64,000 nucleotides of DNA, from positions 117,769 through 181,768 of the forward strand of contig CANRFZ010000003.1 in the NCBI GenBank assembly GCA_947630025.1. Reading direction: 5' to 3'. Source of the stretch: an uncultured Lachnospiraceae bacterium (lineage in GTDB: Bacteria > Bacillota > Clostridia > Lachnospirales > Lachnospiraceae). Made by a program: the position numbers and the translations under genes. The notes below the pieces were generated by a model. That model saw nothing but the letters and a program-made list of their open reading frames with translations. It did not search any database and was not told where the DNA came from. Positions 37,006 through 44,894 of this stretch are shown here, piece after piece (the stretch's first letter is position 1; each line of letters opens with the position of its first letter).

Positions 37006-37632
37006 ATGAGCAATAACTGGCACGAAATATGGGAAAAGAGAACTGCCGACGAAAAAGAATTACAAGCACAAGATCCTGAAAAGATTTTCTTAGAACTCAA
37101 GCGTATTGCCGGCTGGGATTCTATAGGTGAAAATCTTACTTATGAGCAGTTTTATAATCAGTACATTAAAACACGGAATGAATTAGAGTTTTGCGCGCAA
37201 TCCAGATATAAACCAATGAACAGTATTTATGAAGTTGGTTGTGGATGCGGGGCCAATTTATTTTTATTTCAGCAGCACGATATTAAAATAGGCGGAATTG
37301 ATTACTCAAGCAGCGAAATTGATATTGCCAAAAAAATTCTGCACGAGCCTGTAGAACTAACCTGTGCTGAGGCAATAAATATACCGGTAGACATTAAGTA
37401 TGATGCCGTATTGTCTAACTCGGTTTTTTCCTATTTTACCGATTATGATTATGCACAAAAAGTGCTGGAGTCAATGTATCAAAAAACAAATTATTCGATT
37501 GGTATCATTGATATTCATGACATCCATAAAAAAGAGGAATTTATTAAATATAGAAAAAGTGTGATAGAAAATTATGAAATAAGATATGAAAATTTACCTA
37601 AACTGTTTTATGATCCGTCTTTTGTTTCTTGA
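37006..37632 (+). CDS. Class I SAM-dependent methyltransferase, probably frameshifted at 3' end
   Basis: A 208-residue open frame. The SAM-binding site is EVGCGCGANLFLFQ near residue 75, then GGIDYSSSEIDIAKK and VLSNSVFSYF. The frame stops at 37630-37632, where this fold still needs its last two strands. One base later, the other frame continues without a stop to 37744 and reads like the missing C-terminus. In an AEP operon it might methylate the AEP nitrogen or a neighbouring sugar, but this is inference. The gene starts three bases after the YidC-like fusion and has a GGGGA site. Confidence 0.75.
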   Translation: MSNNWHEIWEKRTADEKELQAQDPEKIFLELKRIAGWDSIGENLTYEQFYNQYIKTRNELEFCAQSRYKPMNSIYEVGCGCGANLFLFQQHDIKIGGIDYSSSEIDIAKKILHEPVELTCAEAINIPVDIKYDAVLSNSVFSYFTDYDYAQKVLESMYQKTNYSIGIIDIHDIHKKEEFIKYRKSVIENYEIRYENLPKLFYDPSFVS

Positions 37633-37744
37633 TTTTGCTTTAAAACACAATATGAGTATAAGATTTACAAAATCGTGTATGTCGGGATATTGGAATGATG
37701 AGTTTGTTTTTAGTTGTTTTATGACGAAAAATGAAGTAGCGTGA
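37618..37744 (+). pseudogene. Out-of-frame C-terminal tail of the methyltransferase
   Basis: Skipping one base in the T-rich run around 37620-37628 gives LDFALKHNMSIRF, then YWNDEFVFSCFMTKNE and a stop at 37742-37744. The YWND.F.FSCFM strand is a typical end for this methyltransferase type. This points to a one-base insertion, a sequencing error, or recoding. Confidence 0.6.
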
Positions 37745-37765
37745 TACAAGGAGAACAGGGGTATT

Positions 37766-38893
37766 ATGATTCGGAGAAACATATTATTAAATCCCGGTCC
37801 GGCCACCACAACGGACACAGTCAAAATGGCACAGATTGTTCCGGATATCTGTCCTCGCGAAAAGGAATTTGTAAACGTAATGCGCGAAGTCGAAGATGGC
37901 CTTTTAAAAATCGTTCATGCTGACTCCTCCGAGTACGCCGCCGTTTTATTCTGCGGTTCCGGAACAATCAACATGGATATCTGTTTAAATTCGCTTTTGC
38001 CGGACAACAAGCAGATTCTTGTTATCAACAATGGTGCATATAGCAGTCGCGCGGTAGAAATATGTGAATATTACGGTCTTTCACACATTAACCTGAAGTT
38101 TCCACCTAACGAACAGCCCGATATGCGCATCATTGAACAAACATTACGAGAGCATCCGGATATTGCAATAGTTTACACTACCCACAACGAAACGGGCACC
38201 GGTCTTTTAAATCCAATTCGGGAGATTGGCAGACTGGTTCATCGTTATAATGCGGTTTTTATAGTAGATACCACTTCCACTTATGCTATGCGCCCCATCA
38301 ATGTTGCGGATGATGAAATAGACTTTTGTATGGCCTCAGCGCAAAAGGGAATTATGGCTATGACCGGACTGTCTTTTATTATTGGCCGAAAAGCCATCAT
38401 TGAAGCTTCTGCAGAATATCCGAAGCGTTCCTACTATTGCAATTTGTATATGCAATATCGGTATGCGCAGGAACATGGCGAGATGCACTTTACGCCTCCG
38501 GTACAGGTTATCTATTCCGTGCGTCAGGCGCTCAAAGAATACTTTGAAGAAGGTGAACAAAATAAATGGGCACGGCATTTGCGAGTGTTCCATGCCATCA
38601 AAAAAGGATTAAAAGAGCTTGGATTTAAAATATACATATCCGATGATAACGAAGCAGGCTTAGTTGTCGCGGCGCTATACCCCGACGACGAAAACTGGGA
38701 TTTTCAAAAAATACATGATTACTGTTATGACAAAGGTTTTACAATCTATCCCGGAAAAATTTCTGGCATGGGTATGTTTAGACTGTGCGCGCTGGGCGCT
38801 ATTGATCAGGAAGACATTGAAGCGTTCTTTGTTGTCTTTCGAGAGGCACTGGCGTTATATAATATAACAGTACCGGTAAAATACGTAGAATAG
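37766..38893 (+). CDS. phnW: 2-aminoethylphosphonate aminotransferase (PhnW-like)
   Basis: A 375-residue class V PLP aminotransferase. It starts RRNILLNPGPATTT, the family hallmark. The PLP lysine is K194 in MASAQKGIMAM, Asp168 in FIVDTTSTYAM contacts the pyridine nitrogen, and FCGSGTINMD binds phosphate. PhnW interconverts AEP and phosphonoacetaldehyde. Beside aepX and aepY it should run toward AEP, using an amino donor such as alanine. The ATG follows AGGAG. There is no phosphonatase (phnX) in view, which argues for synthesis and against degradation. Confidence 0.9.
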   Translation: MIRRNILLNPGPATTTDTVKMAQIVPDICPREKEFVNVMREVEDGLLKIVHADSSEYAAVLFCGSGTINMDICLNSLLPDNKQILVINNGAYSSRAVEICEYYGLSHINLKFPPNEQPDMRIIEQTLREHPDIAIVYTTHNETGTGLLNPIREIGRLVHRYNAVFIVDTTSTYAMRPINVADDEIDFCMASAQKGIMAMTGLSFIIGRKAIIEASAEYPKRSYYCNLYMQYRYAQEHGEMHFTPPVQVIYSVRQALKEYFEEGEQNKWARHLRVFHAIKKGLKELGFKIYISDDNEAGLVVAALYPDDENWDFQKIHDYCYDKGFTIYPGKISGMGMFRLCALGAIDQEDIEAFFVVFREALALYNITVPVKYVE

Positions 38894-38904
38894 GAAAAGG
38901 ATAA

Positions 38905-40200
38905 ATGAAAAAAATATATACCTGCTTTTGCACGGATGTTATCCATGAAGGACATCTGAATATTTTAAATGAAGCAAAAAAATACGGACAAGTCATCGTG
39001 GGAGTGCTTGCAGATGAGGCTATGGTGCGATATAACCGCTTCCCGACTATTTCTCTGGAGGAACGTATAAACATCGTAAAAGCAACCGGACTTGCTGACC
39101 ATGTTTTGATTCAGAGGGATATTATGTATGACATTATCTTGGAAGAACTGAAGCCTGATTATGTCATTCATGGCGACAACTGGGCAAACGGACCTGAGAG
39201 CGCAATCAGGGAAAATGTGCTCCGTAACTTAGCAAAATACGGCGGTAAGCTGATAGAAGTCCCTTATACATATAATGAAGAAGTTAAAAAAATTGATGAT
39301 CGAATGAAAGAAAAACTTGCGATGCCTGAATTTCGGCGGAAGCGCCTGCGCCAGCTTATAAAGTTATGTCCGATCGTAAAAACGCTTGAAGTGCACTCCG
39401 GTCTGACCGGTCTGATTGCCGAAAAAACTATTGTAGAAAGTGACGGACAATTAGATCAATTTGACGCTATGTGGATCTCATCCCTGTGTGATTCCACGGC
39501 TAAGGGTAAGCCTGATATCGAACTGGTGGATATGTCCTCACGCATACGGACAATTGATGATGTTATGGACGTCACCACCAAACCGATCATACTTGACGGT
39601 GATACCGGCGGGCTGACAGAACATTTTGTATACAATGTGCGCACCTTGGAACGGATGGGAGTGTCGGCAGTAATCATTGAAGACAAAACCGGCCTGAAGA
39701 AAAACTCCCTGTTTGGCACGGAAGTAAAACAAACGCAGGAAAGTATTGAAAACTTCTGTGAAAAGATTACTGCCGGCAAGAAAGCGCTTCGGACAGACGA
39801 TTTTATGATTATAGCGCGCATAGAAAGTCTGATCCTAGAGCGCGGGATGGAGGATGCACTTAGGCGTGCCGCTGCTTATGTTGCTGCCGGTGCTGACGGA
39901 ATTATGATTCACTCCCGTCAAAAATCTCCTGATGAAATTCTTGCCTTTTGCCATAAATTCCGCCTCACAGATAGCAAAACCCCGATTGTGGTTGTGCCTA
40001 CTTCGTTTAATAGCATTACGGAAGAAGAACTGGCAAACGCTGGCGTCAACATCGTGATATATGCCAATCAGTTGACCAGAAGCGCTTTCCCCGCGATGCA
40101 GAACACTGCGATAGAAATTCTCAAAAACCACCGGGCGCTGGAAGTTGACTCAAAGCTTATGCCGTTTAACGATATCATACGATTGATTGATGAAATATAA
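38905..40200 (+). CDS. aepX: Phosphoenolpyruvate mutase with N-terminal nucleotidyltransferase domain
   Basis: A 431-residue enzyme that rearranges phosphoenolpyruvate to phosphonopyruvate, forming the C-P bond. Residues 1-130 are a cytidylyltransferase-like domain with HEGH at 14-17 (HxGH motif), although the family ISTT-type motif is not obvious. Residues 150-431 are the isocitrate-lyase-fold mutase with DGDTGG at 231-236 and the diagnostic EDKTGLKKNS at 259-268. The last of these distinguishes mutase from methylisocitrate lyase. The ATG follows GGAaaaGGA. It is followed 52 bases later by a second nucleotidyltransferase, so CMP activation of AEP could come from either. Confidence 0.94.
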   Translation: MKKIYTCFCTDVIHEGHLNILNEAKKYGQVIVGVLADEAMVRYNRFPTISLEERINIVKATGLADHVLIQRDIMYDIILEELKPDYVIHGDNWANGPESAIRENVLRNLAKYGGKLIEVPYTYNEEVKKIDDRMKEKLAMPEFRRKRLRQLIKLCPIVKTLEVHSGLTGLIAEKTIVESDGQLDQFDAMWISSLCDSTAKGKPDIELVDMSSRIRTIDDVMDVTTKPIILDGDTGGLTEHFVYNVRTLERMGVSAVIIEDKTGLKKNSLFGTEVKQTQESIENFCEKITAGKKALRTDDFMIIARIESLILERGMEDALRRAAAYVAAGADGIMIHSRQKSPDEILAFCHKFRLTDSKTPIVVVPTSFNSITEEELANAGVNIVIYANQLTRSAFPAMQNTAIEILKNHRALEVDSKLMPFNDIIRLIDEI

Positions 40201-40252
40201 ATACGAAATTAAATATTTATAGGTAAAGCAAAGCAATAAGAGGAATTATGGC

Positions 40253-40945
40253 ATGAAAGAAGTGGCAGTTATAATGGCGGCTGGCTTGGGAAGCCGTATG
40301 AGGCCTTTAACCGAAACCAAACCTAAGCCCTTACTTGAAGTACATGGAAAAACAATGATTGAAACTATCATAGAGGGACTATATTCCCGACCGGTGGATG
40401 AAATTTACATAGTTACCGGATATCTTGGGGAACAATTTGAACCCCTGTGCACAAAATATCCAAATATCCACCTAATATACAATCCGGACTATTCATCTAA
40501 AAACAATATTTCCTCTGTCTATGCTGCCAGAAAAATACTGGAAATGGGAAACTGTTTTATATGCGAGGCTGATTTGTATGTAGCAGATGCGTCTGTTTTC
40601 AAGAAAACTCTTAATTCATCCTGCTATTTCGGTAAAATGGTATCTGGCTATTCTGATGACTGGGTATTTGAAACAGATGGCCATTATATAACCCGAATCG
40701 GCAAAGGAGGGGAAAATACATATAATATGGTGGGTGTTTCCTATTTCACTTCAAAAGATGCTTTCATTTTGAAGCAGGAAATTGAAAAAGCCTATCGGAT
40801 AGCCGGAAATGAAAATTTGTTCTGGGATGATGTCGTTAATCAAAACCTTGGAAAATTAAAATTGAAGATAGAACCTGTAACAGAAAAACAAATCATAGAG
40901 ATAGATACCACCGAAGAACTGGAGAAAATAAATGAAAGCTACTAA
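40253..40945 (+). CDS. Sugar-nucleotidyltransferase-fold enzyme, LicC/PntC-like cytidylyltransferase
   Basis: A 230-residue Rossmann-like NTP transferase. The nucleotide-binding motif GLGSRMRPLTETKPKPLL is at residues 11-28, the metal-binding Asp is in CEADLYVAD, and the substrate half ends with the WDDVV and IDTTEEL segments. It resembles LicC phosphocholine cytidylyltransferases and PntC. PntC makes CMP-AEP from CTP and AEP in phosphonate glycan or lipid synthesis. With aepX-aepY-phnW next to it, CMP-AEP formation is the best inference, and sugar activation is the alternative. It overlaps aepY by 14 bases. Confidence 0.85.
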   Translation: MKEVAVIMAAGLGSRMRPLTETKPKPLLEVHGKTMIETIIEGLYSRPVDEIYIVTGYLGEQFEPLCTKYPNIHLIYNPDYSSKNNISSVYAARKILEMGNCFICEADLYVADASVFKKTLNSSCYFGKMVSGYSDDWVFETDGHYITRIGKGGENTYNMVGVSYFTSKDAFILKQEIEKAYRIAGNENLFWDDVVNQNLGKLKLKIEPVTEKQIIEIDTTEELEKINESY

Positions 40946-42068
40946 ATTACTATCACAATTAGAACATATGGGCATTCATACGATCGCAGGCGTGCCTGAC
41001 TCCACACTAAAGCAGTTTTGCGACTGTCTTCAGACTTACTGCGGTAAATTAAATCATTATGTGACGGCAAATGAGGGGGCTGCCGTTGGGCTTGCGATAG
41101 GAACATATCTTGCTTCCGGCAAGCCTGCCTGCGTATATATGCAAAACTCCGGTATCGGTAATATCGTGAATCCGCTTGTTTCACTGGCAAACCGTGATGT
41201 ATACGGAATCCCTATGCTCTTTATCGTTGGCTGGCGCGGCGAACCCGGTGTAAAGGATGAACCTCAGCATATTTTTCAGGGAAAAATCACTTGTAAGCTA
41301 TTTGAAACACTCTCAGTTCCCTATAAGATCATTGACAAAAATACATCCGATGATGAGATGACTAATATCTTAGCAGAAGCAGACACAACACTCTCACATG
41401 GAGACCAGTTTGCAATTATTGTGAAAAAAGAAACCTTTGAAAAGGAAAATCCTTTTCACTGGACAAACGGTAATACGATGCTGCGTGAGGAGGTTCTTGG
41501 CAATATACTTAGAGAGCTGCCCGAAAACATTATCGTTGTTTCTACTACGGGTAAAATATCCCGAGAATTATATGAACAAAGTGACATGATCTACGGCAGC
41601 CATGACCGAATCTTTATGACAGTCGGGGGAATGGGCCATGCCTCCATGATTGCGCTGGGCATCGCCATAACGAAACCGGAACAGAAAGTCGTTTGCATAG
41701 ATGGAGACGGAGCTGCTTTGATGCACATGGGAGCTATACCCTTTATCGCTGCGCAGTCACCACAGAATTTCTATCACATCGTCATAAACAACCAAGCGCA
41801 TGAATCCGTAGGCGCTATGCCAACCGGCTGCCGTGGCGCTCAATTTTCAAAAATAGCGGAAGCCGTAGGATATAAAACCGCAATATCTCTTACCAATATG
41901 GATGAAGTTAAATCGGTCGGAAACCGTATTCAAAAAGAGTCGGGGCCTATCATGTGGGAAATCCCTGTCACATTGGCATCTCGTTCCGATTTAGGCCGCC
42001 CTCGGGAAAGTGCACGGGAAAATAAGGACTGCTTTATGCAATATCTAAATGAAAATTTCTCCCACTAG
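40932..42068 (+). CDS. aepY: Phosphonopyruvate decarboxylase
   Basis: A 378-residue thiamine-diphosphate enzyme that decarboxylates phosphonopyruvate to phosphonoacetaldehyde, which pulls the unfavourable mutase step forward. The catalytic Glu is in TANEGAAVGLAIG (Glu48). The ThDP/Mg motif begins GDGAALMHMG (GDG 258-260) and ends INNQAHESVG (NN 286-287). The typical GWRGEPGVKDEPQH segment (residues 100-113) is that of Ppd. It is the last gene of the operon and converges with the sulfatase-like gene 20 bases away. No clear terminator lies between them. Confidence 0.94.
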   Translation: MKATKLLSQLEHMGIHTIAGVPDSTLKQFCDCLQTYCGKLNHYVTANEGAAVGLAIGTYLASGKPACVYMQNSGIGNIVNPLVSLANRDVYGIPMLFIVGWRGEPGVKDEPQHIFQGKITCKLFETLSVPYKIIDKNTSDDEMTNILAEADTTLSHGDQFAIIVKKETFEKENPFHWTNGNTMLREEVLGNILRELPENIIVVSTTGKISRELYEQSDMIYGSHDRIFMTVGGMGHASMIALGIAITKPEQKVVCIDGDGAALMHMGAIPFIAAQSPQNFYHIVINNQAHESVGAMPTGCRGAQFSKIAEAVGYKTAISLTNMDEVKSVGNRIQKESGPIMWEIPVTLASRSDLGRPRESARENKDCFMQYLNENFSH

Positions 42069-42088
42069 CCATCTCCCTGCTTAGATAT

Positions 42089-43771
42089 TTATCTTGCAAT
42101 AATATTTAGAGAATACATAATGTCCCACCTGTTCCCTGTAAAAACAAAGTTTTCATGCTGCAGGGCATTTCCCTTAACTTCATATTCGCGCAGTTCTATT
42201 TCTCCTTCCTCATTAGAATGATAAGCGGTGTAGTAACAGTATCTGGTTCGATCCTCCGTTTCTGAAATATCAAATACCGTTCTCCCGAACTCACCGTATT
42301 CCAGACCAAACCCGCTTAACACCGTTGGAATAAAATCTGTGTGGGAAACAGGCGCATTTGATATCTGTACTTCTCCCTCGGAAACTCCTGACGGTTTGAC
42401 CAACATAAGTGGAAGCGTTTCCGGTATTTCTAAGCCTTCACACCCTCCACCAAATCCATGATCGGCTACGAGGATAATTGTGGAATTTTTGTAAATATTC
42501 AGCTCCTTCATCTTATCTATATACGCATTTACAATTTCCAAACTCCTGATTCCACAATCTTCCATCCGGCTGAAATCCAGATGACAGGAACCCAAATGAT
42601 AGAATCGAAAAGTACCGGTCGAATCAGCCACGGACATCCCCCGCCGCTCCAATTGTTCATAGAACCATTCATCGTCAAAAGTTTTATATTTGGAAACTGT
42701 TGCCTCATCAACGTCACCGGGCATCCACAAGCCGCCGGTTACCTTATAATTAATCAAATCGACGTCATAATTAAAATATTCTTTTATAGCGTAGGGCATA
42801 TCGCGGTATAATATCATCTTCGCCATCGCTTTCACTGTATCAACATATTCCAATCTAACCGGCGCATCATAAAACACATAATTGTCCATATGATTTTTCA
42901 TATCTTTTCCCAGATAATAATCATAAGTATACACCCCGATGTCTATCTGATTTTGATACAATGACGGCATGAACGTACTTTTATCAAATGCTTCGTTTAC
43001 CCAGTCAGAAGCCTTCTCATCAAAATAGCACATCTCGCCGGTAAGAAGATATGATATCGACGGATATGTCCTTGTATACACGCTGGTCGAGTTGGGAAAA
43101 TAAGTAAATCCGTCAAAATCCTGCAGAATATCCGGCTGCTTCTCCAAAATAGAATTCATTACTCTTACATCAAAGCAGTCTAATAAAAATACTACCACAT
43201 TTTTATTTTCTGACAGGTCAAACATATTCTGATCGGAGACATACCCCCCCCCATAGGCATATCCAGTTTCTTCATGCAGTTCTTCCGTTGTAATCAATAA
43301 AAAAACCAAAGCCGTAAGCTGCATAACCGTTACCGCACCCGGTATAAATAACACGATTTTATTCCAATACTGTTTCCCTAGGCACAAAAGCAGAAAGGAA
43401 CAAATAATAATCGCCAGCCAAATTGCTGCATTTACTATCATTGTCTTGGCGCTCCAGTTAATAAGCTGACCTACCATCACCTGCATTTTCCCATTCAAAA
43501 ATATGGCCTGTATATAACAACAAAGTGTAAATGTAAAAATAAGATGGACACAAATTCTGCCAATCTTCCATGGCAGAACGGCAATAATCAATGTAGCCGC
43601 AATAACATATGCCGCCGCTACACTGGCAAGTATCCACCAAAAATCCCTGAAATAAAAGGTAAAATCATTCATATTGGTTATAAAAATCTCATATGGTCCA
43701 AAAACAATTAATGTAATCGCAAAAAATACATTATTCACCAGCGCATACGCCAGCCTCTTTGAAAATTTCAT
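42089..43771 (-). CDS. Membrane-anchored sulfatase/alkaline-phosphatase-fold protein
   Basis: A 560-residue protein. About five membrane helices fill residues 1-185. The extracytoplasmic domain has the sulfatase/phosphotransferase fold: VVVFLLDCFDV (metal Asp), then TRTYPSISYLLTGE, where a Thr could be the nucleophile. LVADHGFGGG and the VSHTDFIPTVL segment supply the remaining metal ligands. This layout is shared with lipoteichoic-acid synthase and phosphoethanolamine transferases, so it could add or remove phospho- or phosphono-groups on the glycan. It is at the 3' end of the exopolysaccharide operon and shares the A/T-rich composition of the AEP genes. The ATG at 43771 follows GGAGGAG. Confidence 0.82.
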   Translation of the reverse strand: MKFSKRLAYALVNNVFFAITLIVFGPYEIFITNMNDFTFYFRDFWWILASVAAAYVIAATLIIAVLPWKIGRICVHLIFTFTLCCYIQAIFLNGKMQVMVGQLINWSAKTMIVNAAIWLAIIICSFLLLCLGKQYWNKIVLFIPGAVTVMQLTALVFLLITTEELHEETGYAYGGGYVSDQNMFDLSENKNVVVFLLDCFDVRVMNSILEKQPDILQDFDGFTYFPNSTSVYTRTYPSISYLLTGEMCYFDEKASDWVNEAFDKSTFMPSLYQNQIDIGVYTYDYYLGKDMKNHMDNYVFYDAPVRLEYVDTVKAMAKMILYRDMPYAIKEYFNYDVDLINYKVTGGLWMPGDVDEATVSKYKTFDDEWFYEQLERRGMSVADSTGTFRFYHLGSCHLDFSRMEDCGIRSLEIVNAYIDKMKELNIYKNSTIILVADHGFGGGCEGLEIPETLPLMLVKPSGVSEGEVQISNAPVSHTDFIPTVLSGFGLEYGEFGRTVFDISETEDRTRYCYYTAYHSNEEGEIELREYEVKGNALQHENFVFTGNRWDIMYSLNIIAR

Positions 43772-43799
43772 GACTCGTTCTCCTCCTCTGATCCTGATA

Positions 43800-44795
43800 C
43801 TACCTTTTTTCCCGCGCCCGCATCTTCCACGCATGGAGCTTTCTGACCGTCTTCGGCACCGCCGTAAGAAGAAGCAGATACCGCTTATTCTTGGCGGTCA
43901 GATACGGGTTCCCTATCGTATCCGCCGCGTGGCGCCGCAGATATTTTACCGCGCCGCAGTATACGGCATTTTCTCTGTTCATCTGCGCGATCGGCACGTG
44001 CAGCAGATATTCCAGCCGCTGATACAGGTTAAACCGCACCGCATACCCGCGGAGCGCCGGATATTTCCGGTCTGTCAGTTCCTGTATGCTGTCCGCATTT
44101 ATGATATTGTCCGCAAATACCGCCGAAAAACTGTCCTTGGCCTTCTTCCGCGTTGCGCTCCCGCTGCGGTAGACCACATGATAACACTGCTTCGGCAGAA
44201 TCATGATTCCATTTATCGTCTGGAGCAGCTCCACCAGCAGACTGAAATCTTCGTTCAGCTTTCCCTCCGGGAATCTGTGCTCTTGGAGGAGACCGCGCCG
44301 GAACAGTTTCGTGCAGAAAGAGCAGTCGCCTTTGTGCAGGAGCAGTTCTTTCAGAAATTCTTCGGACGGACAGAAACGCGCTCCGTCAGGGGGGATGCAC
44401 ACATCCGGCAGACGGTTTCCCTGTTCGTCCATTTCATCCCGCGATATCTGCACAACGGCGATTCCCTCGTTGTGCATCGCTTCGGTCATCAGCCCGTACA
44501 TATCCGGCTCAATATAGTCGTCGCTATCCACGAATCCAAGATACTCGCCGGACGACACCGCTATGCCGGCATTCCGCGCCGAGGACGCGCCGCCGTTTTC
44601 TTTGTGTATGACTCGTATCCTGTCATCCGTTCCGGCCAGCCGGTCGCATAGCGGCCCGGTGCCGTCTGTGGAGCCGTCGTCGATCAACAGAATCTCCAGA
44701 TTTTGATAGGTCTGCGCGCAGACGGACCGCACGCATCTCTCCAGACAGTCTATGGAATTGTATATCGGTATGATCACACTGACTTTTCCGTCCAC
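43800..44795 (-). CDS. Family 2 glycosyltransferase
   Basis: A 331-residue GT-A enzyme with KVSVIIPIYNSIDCLERCVRS at the start split over the donor-binding site. IDDGSTDGTG follows, then ENGGASSARNAGI, then the DxD-like FVDSDDYIEPDMY. It has no membrane helices and would add a sugar to the lipid-linked repeat on the cytoplasmic face. I choose GTG at 44795 because GGAG is seven bases upstream and homologous enzymes start just before the VSVIIP strand; an ATG at 44873 would add an unrelated 26-residue leader. The acceptor is unknown. Confidence 0.85.
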   Translation of the reverse strand: MDGKVSVIIPIYNSIDCLERCVRSVCAQTYQNLEILLIDDGSTDGTGPLCDRLAGTDDRIRVIHKENGGASSARNAGIAVSSGEYLGFVDSDDYIEPDMYGLMTEAMHNEGIAVVQISRDEMDEQGNRLPDVCIPPDGARFCPSEEFLKELLLHKGDCSFCTKLFRRGLLQEHRFPEGKLNEDFSLLVELLQTINGIMILPKQCYHVVYRSGSATRKKAKDSFSAVFADNIINADSIQELTDRKYPALRGYAVRFNLYQRLEYLLHVPIAQMNRENAVYCGAVKYLRRHAADTIGNPYLTAKNKRYLLLLTAVPKTVRKLHAWKMRAREKR

Positions 44796-44894
44796 TGACT
44801 TTCTCCTGCCGGCGTTATCCTTTCTCACGGCTTCCGCCGCCAAGCCGGTATAGCAAGGGATGACGCACATCATGCGCGGCGCCGTTTTGATACC

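Noticed and set aside
37766..42068. AEP degradation operon
   Set aside because: No phosphonoacetaldehyde hydrolase, transporter or C-P lyase gene is present, whereas aepX and aepY run in the synthetic direction.
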